The notes under the pieces were generated by a model. The model ran no database searches and had not been told where the DNA came from. It saw only the letters and a list, made by a program, of their open reading frames with translations. A stretch of DNA of 64,000 bases from JAGVSV01 sp050952845 (GTDB lineage: Bacteria > Bacillota > Clostridia > Christensenellales > Aristaeellaceae), in assembly GCA_050952845.1 (NCBI GenBank), contig JBMNLP010000001.1, forward strand, positions 3,162,001-3,226,000, given 5' to 3'. The translations under genes and the position numbers were made by a program. Below are positions 51,117 through 59,154 of this stretch, in pieces; within the stretch, counting starts at the first letter, position 1; each line of letters starts with the position of its first letter.

Positions 51117-52658
51117 TTATTTTGCGAAGAATGCTTCCATGTCAGCGCCTTGCTTGGCATACAGCTCGTTGGCTTCTGCAACGCAGTCCTGCAAGCCCAG
51201 AGCATTGAGGGTGTTCACAAAATCGTCCCATTCATCCAGCGAACGGGTGCCGGCGATGATGCCCCAGAAATAGGCATCTACCTCATCCTGAATATCGGTG
51301 CCGTGCTCCAACCAGGTGGTAAACTCAGCGGAGTTCTTCCATTCAACAAGGCTGGCGGCAATATCACGGCTGTTGTCACGCGCGTAGGCGAAACGCTCCA
51401 GCGTCAGGGGGTTGTTGGCAATCAGAGCCTCGTCCTTGCGGTTGACAAAGCTTGTCATCAGCGACAGACCGATGTTCTGTTCATTGTTCTCCGGAGAGGT
51501 GTAGGAGATGATGGGCACATAGGTGCCGTCTTCGTCAATGGTGTAGTGCTCGCCTTCCACGCCGTACCAGCGGTAGAGGTAGGGCTCCATGTTGGTCATC
51601 TCGTCAAAGATGGCATAGGTGCGCTCAGGGTCGGGGTTGACATCGGTGATGCCCACATAGCACCAGGCAGCGCTGGTGGCGGGATCCTCCTGAGGATTGC
51701 CGTTTTCGCCGGCGACCATGTCAATCATGATCCACTCAGCGTCGGGGTTGGCTGCCTTAAAGCTGGTGATGCCCTCATAGGCGCCTTCGTTGTTCATCGC
51801 GATCCATCCGTAGGTAACGCCAAAGCCGCCCTTGGCCATTTCCTCTTCGCGGTCGGTGTCGGTGACGATGTTGGGGGTAACATAGCCTTTCGCATAGACA
51901 TCCGCGGCGTCCGCCAGCCATTTCTTGGTGTTTTCCATCACCGGGCCATAGTTGACCGTGCCATCGTCATTGAGAACCCAGCGGCTCCAATGGGTCTTGC
52001 CATAGCTTTGAACGAAAGGCCAGAAGCTGCGGAAGTCATAGCCGTCGCCGCCCAGACCGTAGGTATCATTGATCCCATTGCCATCCGGATCATCCTCGGT
52101 GAAAGCACGCATGACCTCGACCAATTCCTCCATCGTGGTGGGGATCTCCAGGTTTAGGTTGTCAAGCCAATCCTTGCGAATCCACAGGTTCTGGAAGGCA
52201 GGCTCGGAGACGTCGCCCGGGATGCGGTAGGTGCGCCCATCGTTGTGGGAGGCGAAATACAGCGTTTTGTTATCCATTTTGTTGTAATAATCACGGATAT
52301 TGGTATAGGTGTTCATATAATCCGTGATGTCGACCAGCAAGCCGGCTTCCACCCATTTGACATACTCAGGCGCCATGCCCCACCACCAAATAGCGTCAGG
52401 GCGCTGGGACTCATCGGCCATCAGCATGGTAATTTTAGCCTGGCCATCAGCCCAGCCGGGGAGAATGACTAGTTCAATTTCGATGTTATAGCGGTCTTCC
52501 AGGTATCTTTCAACCTGGCTGTCAGGCTGGATAAAGCCTTGCATGAGTGCGATGCGCAGCTTCATGGGCTCTTCCACGTTGAGCACATCAATCTGGGCTG
52601 AGGCGCTCACGCTGAACATCATGGCGATTAGTAACAGAATTGCTGCAAGTTTTTTCAC
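51117..52658 (-). CDS. Extracellular solute-binding protein of sugar ABC importer
   Basis: 513 aa exported protein. Signal peptide ~1-21 ('MKKLAAILLLIAMMFSVSAS', then AQ), type I. Contains 'ITMLMADESQRPDAIWWWGM' near residue 75, a calcium-like loop 'FTEDDPDGNGINDTYGLGGD' near 195, and C-terminal 'YFWGIIAGTRSLDEWDDFVN', typical of LplA/YtcQ-like binders. RBS AAAGGAGG. Last gene of a permease-permease-binding protein operon; ends at a shared terminator. Substrate unknown. Confidence 0.93.
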   Translation of the reverse strand: MKKLAAILLLIAMMFSVSASAQIDVLNVEEPMKLRIALMQGFIQPDSQVERYLEDRYNIEIELVILPGWADGQAKITMLMADESQRPDAIWWWGMAPEYVKWVEAGLLVDITDYMNTYTNIRDYYNKMDNKTLYFASHNDGRTYRIPGDVSEPAFQNLWIRKDWLDNLNLEIPTTMEELVEVMRAFTEDDPDGNGINDTYGLGGDGYDFRSFWPFVQSYGKTHWSRWVLNDDGTVNYGPVMENTKKWLADAADVYAKGYVTPNIVTDTDREEEMAKGGFGVTYGWIAMNNEGAYEGITSFKAANPDAEWIMIDMVAGENGNPQEDPATSAAWCYVGITDVNPDPERTYAIFDEMTNMEPYLYRWYGVEGEHYTIDEDGTYVPIISYTSPENNEQNIGLSLMTSFVNRKDEALIANNPLTLERFAYARDNSRDIAASLVEWKNSAEFTTWLEHGTDIQDEVDAYFWGIIAGTRSLDEWDDFVNTLNALGLQDCVAEANELYAKQGADMEAFFAK

Positions 52659-52710
52659 AAATAGAGCCTCCTTTATTATTGTCCTTGCAAGATAGTTTGT
52701 TGGCGTTTTG

Positions 52711-53601
52711 TCAGCCTTTCACCCCCCCTATCTGCACGCCCTTCACAAAATACTTCTGTAAGAAGGGATACACAATCAGAATGGGTACGGTTGCCACAAC
52801 GATTGATCCGGCTTTGACTGTGGTTGCGCTGATGGTTTGCACCACGTTAACCGTGACTCCCGCCTGTGCCATCGCGCCGGCTGTGTTGGTGAGCATGTTG
52901 CGTAGCACTGCCTGCAGGGACCATTTGGAAGTGGAGTTGATGTACAGGACAGAGCTGAAATAATCATTCCAATAGCCTACCGCGATGAACAGCGCCACCG
53001 TGGCCAGCATTGCGCCTGACAGGGGCAGGATAATCCGGAAGAAGATCACCAGATCGTTTGCACCGTCAATCTTTGCGGACTCGTCGTAGGCATCCGGGAT
53101 GGTTTCAAAGTAGCTTTTCATGATGATGACGTTGTAGGCACTGATGAGTCCCGGGAGCACCAGAGCCAGGCGGTTGTCAATCAGCCCCAGGCTTTTAACT
53201 AGCATGTAGTTTGGGATCATTCCGCCGTTGAAGACCATGGTGAACAGCACCAGCACCATCAGCAGCTTGCCGCCGCGCAAGTGCCTCTTGCTGAGGGCAT
53301 AAGCCAGCAGTGCGGACACCATCACGCCGATGAGGGTGCCGGAAACGGTCACCATCAGCGTGGTGGCAAAGCCGGTATAAATCATCGGATTGCGGAAGAC
53401 CGTGTTGTAAGTGTTGAGGTTCCAGCCCTTGGGGTAAAGGAAGAGGCCGCCGCGCTGTGCTTCGTTCACCCCTGAGAAGGACACCATGATGACATGCCAG
53501 AAAGGCAAAATCATCAACAGCGCGACGATGGCGAAGAACAGGTAGTTAAATATCGTAAAGGCGCGTTCCATGGGCGAAGTTTGAATGCGTCTGCGTCTCA
53601 T
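52711..53601 (-). CDS. Carbohydrate ABC transporter permease (LplC-type)
   Basis: About 296 aa inner-membrane permease. Start at ATG 53601 ('MRRRRIQTSPMERAF') behind GAGGAGG; an upstream in-frame ATG lies inside the LplB gene. First segment 'YLFFAIVALLMILPFWHVIM'; EAA loop 'PDAYDESAKIDGANDLVIFF'; C-terminus 'YFVKGVQIGGVKG'. Lies between the LplB-type permease and the binding protein. Confidence 0.93.
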   Translation of the reverse strand: MRRRRIQTSPMERAFTIFNYLFFAIVALLMILPFWHVIMVSFSGVNEAQRGGLFLYPKGWNLNTYNTVFRNPMIYTGFATTLMVTVSGTLIGVMVSALLAYALSKRHLRGGKLLMVLVLFTMVFNGGMIPNYMLVKSLGLIDNRLALVLPGLISAYNVIIMKSYFETIPDAYDESAKIDGANDLVIFFRIILPLSGAMLATVALFIAVGYWNDYFSSVLYINSTSKWSLQAVLRNMLTNTAGAMAQAGVTVNVVQTISATTVKAGSIVVATVPILIVYPFLQKYFVKGVQIGGVKG

Positions 53602-53614
53602 CGTTGCCGCCTCC

Positions 53615-54544
53615 TCACCACAATGCTTTGCTGCCGCTTTTGCGGGCGAAATAATTGAAGGAAACAATTAATATAAAGGCAACGACCGATTTGAACATGC
53701 CGGCTGCTGTGCTGAAGGAGTAGTCGGATTTTTCAATGCCGATGCGGTAAACATACGTGTCGATGATGTCCGCCACATCGTATACCAAGGCGCTGTAGAG
53801 CATAAAAATCTGCTCAAAACCCGCATTGAGGATGTTGCCCAAGTTGAGGGTGAACACCACGATGATGGTCGGGATGATGGAAGGCAGGGTAATATGCCAT
53901 ATCTGCCGGAAGCGCTTGGCGCCATCCATGGCGGCAGCCTCATATAGCTGTGGGTCTATCCCTGAGATGGCTGCAAAATAGATGATGGTACCCCAGCCCG
54001 CAGTCTTGTAGATGTCAGAGATGACCAGCATATGCACAAAATACCGCGGATCGGATAGCACCCGGATATCCTGTCCGGTCAGTGAGCGGATCAGTTGGGT
54101 AATGGCGCCTGTAGCCGGGTCAAGAAAGTCCATAATCAGCCCCGCCATGATAACCCAGGAGACAAAATGAGGCAGGTAGAGCACCGTCTGCACAACCTTT
54201 TTGATGCGCAGGCTGCGCATCTCGTTGAGCAGCAATGCCAGGATGATGGGAACGGGAAAGCCGAACAGCAGCTTCAGCACGCTGATGTTCAGAGTATTGA
54301 ACAATACCTTCTGGAAAGCCGGGCGCTTGAACAGCTTGACAAACTGACCAAAACCGACCCAAGTGCTGGCTGAGGGCTTGAACACATTGTAATCCATAAA
54401 GGCAATGCGCAAGCCGAAGATGGGAATATAGCGAAAAATGATCAACAGCGTAAGCCCGGGCACTATCATCAGATAGAGCCATTTATCGCGCAGAATACCG
54501 TGAATGCTGCGCTGCAAGGGGCTTTTTTTGACTGCGTTTTGCAT
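53615..54544 (-). CDS. Carbohydrate ABC transporter permease (LplB-type)
   Basis: 309 aa inner-membrane permease. 'DKWLYLMIVPGLTLLIIFRY' is the first membrane segment, 'IPIFGLRIAFMDYNVF' follows, and the EAA loop is 'LYEAAAMDGAKRFRQIWHIT'. Ends 'FARKSGSKALW', the normal LplB terminus. First gene of the operon, 246 nt after the AraC regulator on the same strand. As in the other systems here, no ATPase gene. Confidence 0.93.
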   Translation of the reverse strand: MQNAVKKSPLQRSIHGILRDKWLYLMIVPGLTLLIIFRYIPIFGLRIAFMDYNVFKPSASTWVGFGQFVKLFKRPAFQKVLFNTLNISVLKLLFGFPVPIILALLLNEMRSLRIKKVVQTVLYLPHFVSWVIMAGLIMDFLDPATGAITQLIRSLTGQDIRVLSDPRYFVHMLVISDIYKTAGWGTIIYFAAISGIDPQLYEAAAMDGAKRFRQIWHITLPSIIPTIIVVFTLNLGNILNAGFEQIFMLYSALVYDVADIIDTYVYRIGIEKSDYSFSTAAGMFKSVVAFILIVSFNYFARKSGSKALW

Positions 54545-54643
54545 GTGGCTGCTGCTCCTTTTGTCGGTTAAGTAAATGCCAGAAACCGGGCATGATCAAT
54601 GGGGTGCCTGGTGACGGCTCTCCGGTGAGAACCGGTGTTTACC

Positions 54644-54697
54644 CTTGCAAAATAATATAACATATTTAGTGCATCAATGCATGCTAAAACTTGCAAA
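54644..54697. promoter_or_regulatory. Repeats upstream of ABC operon, candidate AraC sites
   Basis: CTTGCAAA occurs twice in direct orientation (54644-54651 and 54690-54697), flanking the inverted repeat TGCAT-CA-ATGCA (54670-54681). They lie between the AraC-type gene and the permease operon it probably controls. The -10/-35 elements here are weak, as expected for an activator-dependent promoter. Confidence 0.45.
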
Positions 54698-54790
54698 GAA
54701 AGTGCCAAAAATTGCGCGCTTGGTTTGCGTGCGAGTTGGCGGCTATCATCCTGCAAGAGAGAAAGAATATTGCTTATCTCGGTACAAAGT

Positions 54791-55624
54791 CTATTCAGCC
54801 GGAACAATCTTGTTACTGGCGTTGCAGGTGGTCTGATGGTTTTGTTGTTTTCGGTAGGCTTGCGGTGTCATGCCGTATTTGTTGCGGAACACCCGAAAAA
54901 AAGTACGCAAGCTGCCGAAGCCGGATTCTTCAGAAACGTTGGTGATGGAATAGTCTGAACCGGTCAGGAGGTTGCAGGCATATGCCAGGCGCAGGTTGTT
55001 GACATAAGTGGGAAAGTTTTGCCCGAATATATCAGAAAACAGGCGCGACAGGCGGTATTTGTTGATGTTCAGGTCCTTTGCCATCTTATCCAAGGTAATG
55101 TTGTCGTGGTAATGCCGGTTGACATAGTCTGCAATCCGCCAGACTGTCTGTTGGTGCTCTGTGCCACTGTTGGCGTTCAAGGGCGAAACTTCCAGTATCC
55201 GCGCCAGAATCAATTGGATAAAGGGCTGGTAAATCTCTAACCTTCCCTGCGCTTTGTATTCGGTATAAAGCTGGTCAAGCGCATAGGGGATGTTGGGGTG
55301 GATGAGATGCTGTTCCAGAAAGGGGTTAGCCAGGTGATGGTTGTGCAGGATGTTCATATAATCCCGTAATAAAGCAAGGCTGATGACTGCTGCAGTGATG
55401 CGGTTGTCATTCAGCGGCGTGTCATAGCTGTGGGTCTGATGGGGACAAATAAAAGCCATTTGCCCGGCTTCCAGGCGCCTATGCTGCTCACCCACGGTGA
55501 TGTCCAGGCTGCCTTTGTCGATATAGACCAGTTCCACATGAGCATGCAAATGCAGTGGAAATGCATAGCCCCGTCCCCGGGTCATAAAAACCTGGTCATC
55601 CCTTTTCTCAACGAATGGAATCAA
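54791..55624 (-). CDS. AraC family transcriptional regulator
   Basis: 277 aa. N-terminal cupin sensor (~10-130: 'FPLHLHAHVELVYIDKGSLD', 'GQMAFICPHQTHSYDT') and a C-terminal double HTH (~175-270): 'ITLDKMAKDLNINKYRLSRL' and 'ITNVSEESGFGSLRTFFRVF' followed by 'GMTPQAYRKQ'. The sugar sensed is unknown. Located directly upstream of the ABC importer operon and likely its activator. Confidence 0.93.
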   Translation of the reverse strand: MIPFVEKRDDQVFMTRGRGYAFPLHLHAHVELVYIDKGSLDITVGEQHRRLEAGQMAFICPHQTHSYDTPLNDNRITAAVISLALLRDYMNILHNHHLANPFLEQHLIHPNIPYALDQLYTEYKAQGRLEIYQPFIQLILARILEVSPLNANSGTEHQQTVWRIADYVNRHYHDNITLDKMAKDLNINKYRLSRLFSDIFGQNFPTYVNNLRLAYACNLLTGSDYSITNVSEESGFGSLRTFFRVFRNKYGMTPQAYRKQQNHQTTCNASNKIVPAE

Positions 55625-56335
55625 CAGCTGTCTCCGTCCCGCTGTCCAGGATTCAGCCTGACAGCTTGTTTATAGCGTTACGCGGAGCATTACTCAGATT
55701 AGCCTGCGACAACACCTTTTAAGGATAATGCAGGCGTATAGGGGGTTCCCCGGTCTGAATGATACGTAGGCTTTGCGGCTGAAGTCACAAAAATCAAAGC
55801 GGTCTACAAACTGAGATTTTCTGCCCGGTTTGCGACGTTCCATGAGGTGGCCTAGGTGGGCGGATCGCCTGGCAGGCTATCCAGCAGGAAGTGGAGCAAG
55901 ATGACATCCGGCAGCTTGGGCACGCCATGACAGTCACAGTATAAACAGCATGCGCTCATATTGGCGGCTGGAAAATTGTTATTGCCGATGACCAGGTCAT
56001 CTTTGTGACTAATCTTCGCCATAGCCTTGAGCAGGTCCAGGCTTAAATGTATTATTATCTACTATTCTACGACCTAATGCTGTCATCTTACTGTCAGCCT
56101 TCCGTTGGGAATAATCAGCGAGAGAAAAAACCGCTGAACTCAGATTCGTCCATCTCCTTTTCTCATCCAACAAAAAGATTGATTCATGGAACACCTCTAA
56201 TCTACAACGGTCTCGTCATTTTGTCTACTCCTATAACAGAACTCATTCTGTAATCATGTAGGTGTTACAGTGATTGACGAGCGACGTAATAAACAGTAAT
56301 GTAAGAATCCGAATTCAGACAGCGGGAGGGGCTTG
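55625..56335. other. Intergenic region, possible decayed coding sequence
   Basis: 711 nt without a clear gene. On the minus strand about 55835-56030 reads as a protein-like stretch ('ISHKDDLVIGNNNFPAANMS', then a Cys-rich 'CCLYCDCHG') that ends at a stop and has no start or ribosome site, so it may be a gene relic; I could not assign a family. Near 56274-56302 there is a plus-strand TTGACG, 17 nt, TAATGT, a possible promoter for the next genes. Confidence 0.4.
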
Positions 56336-56437
56336 ATGGACAGGTTTACTTTTTTCCGAATGGGGAAGCTGTTTTCCAACGCCATGGAGTCCTTTTTCCT
56401 TACAGGTGACTACGAGGAGCCGCCTCAGGAAGGTTGA
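56336..56437 (+). CDS. 33-aa ORF directly before MATE gene
   Basis: ATG 56336 follows the strong site GGGAGGGG and encodes 'MDRFTFFRMGKLFSNAMESF' plus 13 residues ending in QEG. Its stop is followed by one base and then the MATE start codon, so translation is coupled. It could be a leader peptide controlling the exporter or a small protein. No family recognised. Confidence 0.5.
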   Translation: MDRFTFFRMGKLFSNAMESFFLTGDYEEPPQEG

Positions 56438-56438
56438 G

Positions 56439-57809
56439 ATGAAAGCAGTTCATTCTATGTTAGGTTCAGACCTGCGTCCCCAAATATCTCGAGTATGGCG
56501 GCTAAGCGTTCCCGCCATCCTGACACAGATCACGACCGTTGCGATGCAGTATATCGATTCGGCCATGGTCGGCAGGCTGGGGGCCAACGCATCGGCAGCC
56601 ATCGGTTTAGTTTCTACCAGCACATGGGTGATGAACGGCGTCAGCTCTGCTGTTGCCGTGGGTTTTTCTGTGCAAGTGGCACAGTACATCGGCGCCAGGG
56701 AACCGCTTCACGCCCGGCGTGTTATCAAACACGGGCTTGTCGCCGCGTTGATTGTATCGCTGATGCTGATGGTGATTGGGATGGCTATTTCTCATCCTCT
56801 GCCGCGCTGGCTGGGCGGGGAAGAAGCCCTTTGGAAGGACGCAAGCGCATACTTTCTGCTGTTCGCCATCACCATGCCATTTATGACGATGAACAGGATG
56901 GCGGCAAGCTTCCTTCAAAGTGCAGGCAATATGGTGGTTCCCAGCGTACTGAATGCCATGATGTGCTTGCTCGATGTTGTTTTTAATGCCATCTTTATTC
57001 CCCAATATGGCGTGCTTGGCGCAGGAATAGGTACCTGCCTTGCCACCGTCGTTGTATGCTTTGCAGAGCTATGGTTTTGCTGTTTCCATTATAAACCTTT
57101 GCGGCTCAACCGTAAGGAAAGCTGTCCACTGGATGTGAGCATTCTCAAGCGTGCGCTGAGGATTGGTGCACCCGTTGGGGCTGAATCCATGGCAATGTCC
57201 GGCGCACAGGTCGTGTCCACTGTGATTATTGCGCCTCTTGGAGCGATTTCAATGGCTGCCCATACCCTTGCCATTACGGCGGAAAGCCTTTGTTATATGC
57301 CGGGTTACGGTGTCGCTACGGCTGCCTCGACATTGGTAGGCCAGAGCATTGGAGCAAAAGATCACCGATTGGCGCGGCGCTACGGCTACATTACCGTGGT
57401 TTTCGGCAGCGCTTTCATGGCAATAACCGGAATCATTATGTACATTGCCTGTCCCTTTGTGTTTCAAATGCTGACCCCGGTAAAGGAGGTACAGACGATT
57501 GCCGCGCAGATCCTGCGTATTGGCCTGCTCGCGGAACCTTTGTATGGCGTATCCATGGTTGCTTCCGGCGCGCTGCGGGGCGCTGAGGATACCTTGGTGC
57601 CCAGCATCCTGAACTTGTTCAGCATGTGGGTCGTGCGTTTGGGCCTTGCGCTAATCCTGGTTCCTCTTTATGGCATCCACGGCATGTGGATAGCCATGGC
57701 CATTGAGCTATGTGTCCGCGGCATTCTGATGTTGTGCAGGCTGATGCGCTCCAGGTATATGCGCTCAACTTCTATCGTATCTCTTCCATGCCGTTGGGAT
57801 AAAACATGA
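56439..57809 (+). CDS. MATE family multidrug/metabolite exporter
   Basis: About 456 aa, 12 membrane segments, Na+- or H+-driven exporter. Start at ATG 56439 after CAGGAAGG; an in-frame GTG at 56406 is inside the 33-aa ORF. Signatures: 'SVPAILTQITTVAMQYIDSA' then 'MVGRLGANASAAIG' at the N-terminal half, and the mirrored 'RIGAPVGAESMAMSGAQVVS' in the second half. Close to NorM/DinF-type. Its 3' end overlaps the convergent dehydrogenase gene by 38 nt. Substrate unknown. Confidence 0.93.
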   Translation: MKAVHSMLGSDLRPQISRVWRLSVPAILTQITTVAMQYIDSAMVGRLGANASAAIGLVSTSTWVMNGVSSAVAVGFSVQVAQYIGAREPLHARRVIKHGLVAALIVSLMLMVIGMAISHPLPRWLGGEEALWKDASAYFLLFAITMPFMTMNRMAASFLQSAGNMVVPSVLNAMMCLLDVVFNAIFIPQYGVLGAGIGTCLATVVVCFAELWFCCFHYKPLRLNRKESCPLDVSILKRALRIGAPVGAESMAMSGAQVVSTVIIAPLGAISMAAHTLAITAESLCYMPGYGVATAASTLVGQSIGAKDHRLARRYGYITVVFGSAFMAITGIIMYIACPFVFQMLTPVKEVQTIAAQILRIGLLAEPLYGVSMVASGALRGAEDTLVPSILNLFSMWVVRLGLALILVPLYGIHGMWIAMAIELCVRGILMLCRLMRSRYMRSTSIVSLPCRWDKT

Positions 57810-58848
57810 TCTTATTGTAGGTGATCGAACGATCAGCAATTTGACGAAAGGTTTTAGGCAGCTCGCTCAGCGCCAATCTATGCGATATCACCAGGTCCGG
57901 ATTGAACTGTTTCTCATTCATCAGGCGGGCTGATTCTGTCCATTCAACCCCTGGAAAGGGAGCTGAAAATGAGTTCCAGCTTCCGATGATTGAAAGCTGA
58001 TAGCGCAGGATATGATCTACAGTCTCCGGCATAAGCTCCAAGCCCTTGTGGGATATGCCTAAGAGTACGATTCTGCCCATTTTTCCTGCACCGAAAATCG
58101 CTTGGTTCTGTGCCGCCGGCACGCCGGACATTTCCAGCACAAGGCTTGCTCCCTTACCCGCAGTCATCTCACGGATCTGCTTGTTGGGATCCTCTTTTAG
58201 TGAATGGATGGTGTAAACTGCACCGCACATCCGCGCAGTGTTCAGCTTATCATCGTGAATATCAACGGCAATGATGTTCCGGCAGTCAAGAACCTTGGCA
58301 TATTGAACTGCAAACAATCCGATGGCGCCAAGCCCAAAGACGCATACCGTATCCTCCCTGCTCCCTTTTCCACGAAGATATGCGTGCAGCGCATTGGCAG
58401 CAGGATCCATCGTTGCACCCCAGGCATAGGGCGTATCTGCGCTGAGCCTCAACAGATTATCCGCTTTGACCGCCAGGTATTGTGCAAACGCACCGTTGTT
58501 TCTTGAACCGTAATACTTGTAGTGTTCGCACAGGGAATAGATGCCTTTTTGGCACCATTCGCATTTCTCGCACGGTATCAGGGGAGCAGCGCTCGCCTTA
58601 TCGCCGGCTTTCCAACCCGAAACCTTGCTCCCCACGCGAACAATTTTCCCTGCAAACTCATGACCCGGGATAATCGGTGAAACATGCGCGCCATATTCCA
58701 GCATCCTGGGAATATCGGACCCGCAAACGCCCACCGCCATGACCTTGAGCAATACTTCATCATCACGGATAACCGGCATCGGCACATCTTCAAATCGAAG
58801 ATCCCCGGGCGCTCTCATTTGTATTGCTTTCATGACGCTCTCATTCAT
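57772..58848 (-). CDS. Zinc dehydrogenase, galactitol-1-phosphate 5-dehydrogenase-like
   Basis: 358 aa MDR dehydrogenase resembling E. coli GatD along its length. Catalytic zinc: 'VGVCGSDIPRMLEYGAHVSP' and 'IIPGHEFAGKIV'; structural zinc: 'CEKCEWCQKGIYSLC'; 'YYGSRNNGAFAQYLAVK' and 'SIIGSWNSFSAPFPGVEWTE' are typical of the GatD group. NAD loop 'VFGLGAIGLFAVQ'. Not accompanied by gat phosphotransferase genes, so the substrate may be another polyol phosphate. It has its own consensus promoter and a leader of ~130 nt. Confidence 0.88.
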   Translation of the reverse strand: MNESVMKAIQMRAPGDLRFEDVPMPVIRDDEVLLKVMAVGVCGSDIPRMLEYGAHVSPIIPGHEFAGKIVRVGSKVSGWKAGDKASAAPLIPCEKCEWCQKGIYSLCEHYKYYGSRNNGAFAQYLAVKADNLLRLSADTPYAWGATMDPAANALHAYLRGKGSREDTVCVFGLGAIGLFAVQYAKVLDCRNIIAVDIHDDKLNTARMCGAVYTIHSLKEDPNKQIREMTAGKGASLVLEMSGVPAAQNQAIFGAGKMGRIVLLGISHKGLELMPETVDHILRYQLSIIGSWNSFSAPFPGVEWTESARLMNEKQFNPDLVISHRLALSELPKTFRQIADRSITYNKIMFYPNGMEEIR

Positions 58849-59094
58849 CTTCTATCTCCTCGATTCCATGGATGATTGCTGTTCCAGCGCTAATGCCAAA
58901 TCCATTCGCACCAGCTTTGTGGCATCGCCATCATATCCTGCGCTGCGCAGCCCATACTCCCATTCTTTCCAGGCATGGTGTTGTATACTATATATGGTAT
59001 GGACTCATCAATGTCAACCCCATTGTGTAGACCTATGATCAATATTACGGGGATTGTCCGGAGGGAAAAACACATTGCCATGACAGCATGCCGT
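58849..59094. other. Leader of the dehydrogenase gene and spacer
   Basis: Contains the promoter at 58989-59017. In the leader, one minus frame without a start codon reads in a protein-like way ('WEYGLRSAGYDGDATKLVRM' then 'DLALALEQQSSMES') and ends at the dehydrogenase ribosome site; this may be a relic of a lost gene's 3' end or chance. Confidence 0.35.
58989..59017 (-). promoter_or_regulatory. Consensus promoter of the GatD-like gene
   Basis: On the minus strand: TTGACA, 17-nt spacer, TATATA. Transcript start would be near 58982. Confidence 0.75.
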
Positions 59095-59120
59095 AAAAAA
59101 CCCCCGGCGTTTGCCGAGGG
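59095..59120 (-). terminator. Intrinsic terminator of the flavoprotein gene
   Basis: On the minus strand: CCCTCGGC, loop AAAC, GCCGGGGG, then TTTTTT. 35 nt after the flavoprotein stop. One G-T pair in the stem. Confidence 0.85.
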
Positions 59121-59154
59121 TCTTTTAAAGGTTTGCTAATCTAAGAGAATGAAA

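Noticed and set aside
51081..52157. 358-codon plus-strand open frame
   Set aside because: Antisense to the binding-protein gene and runs through its terminator.
56009..56194. 61-codon minus-strand frame
   Set aside because: No ribosome site and no recognisable family; kept only as part of the possibly decayed intergenic region.
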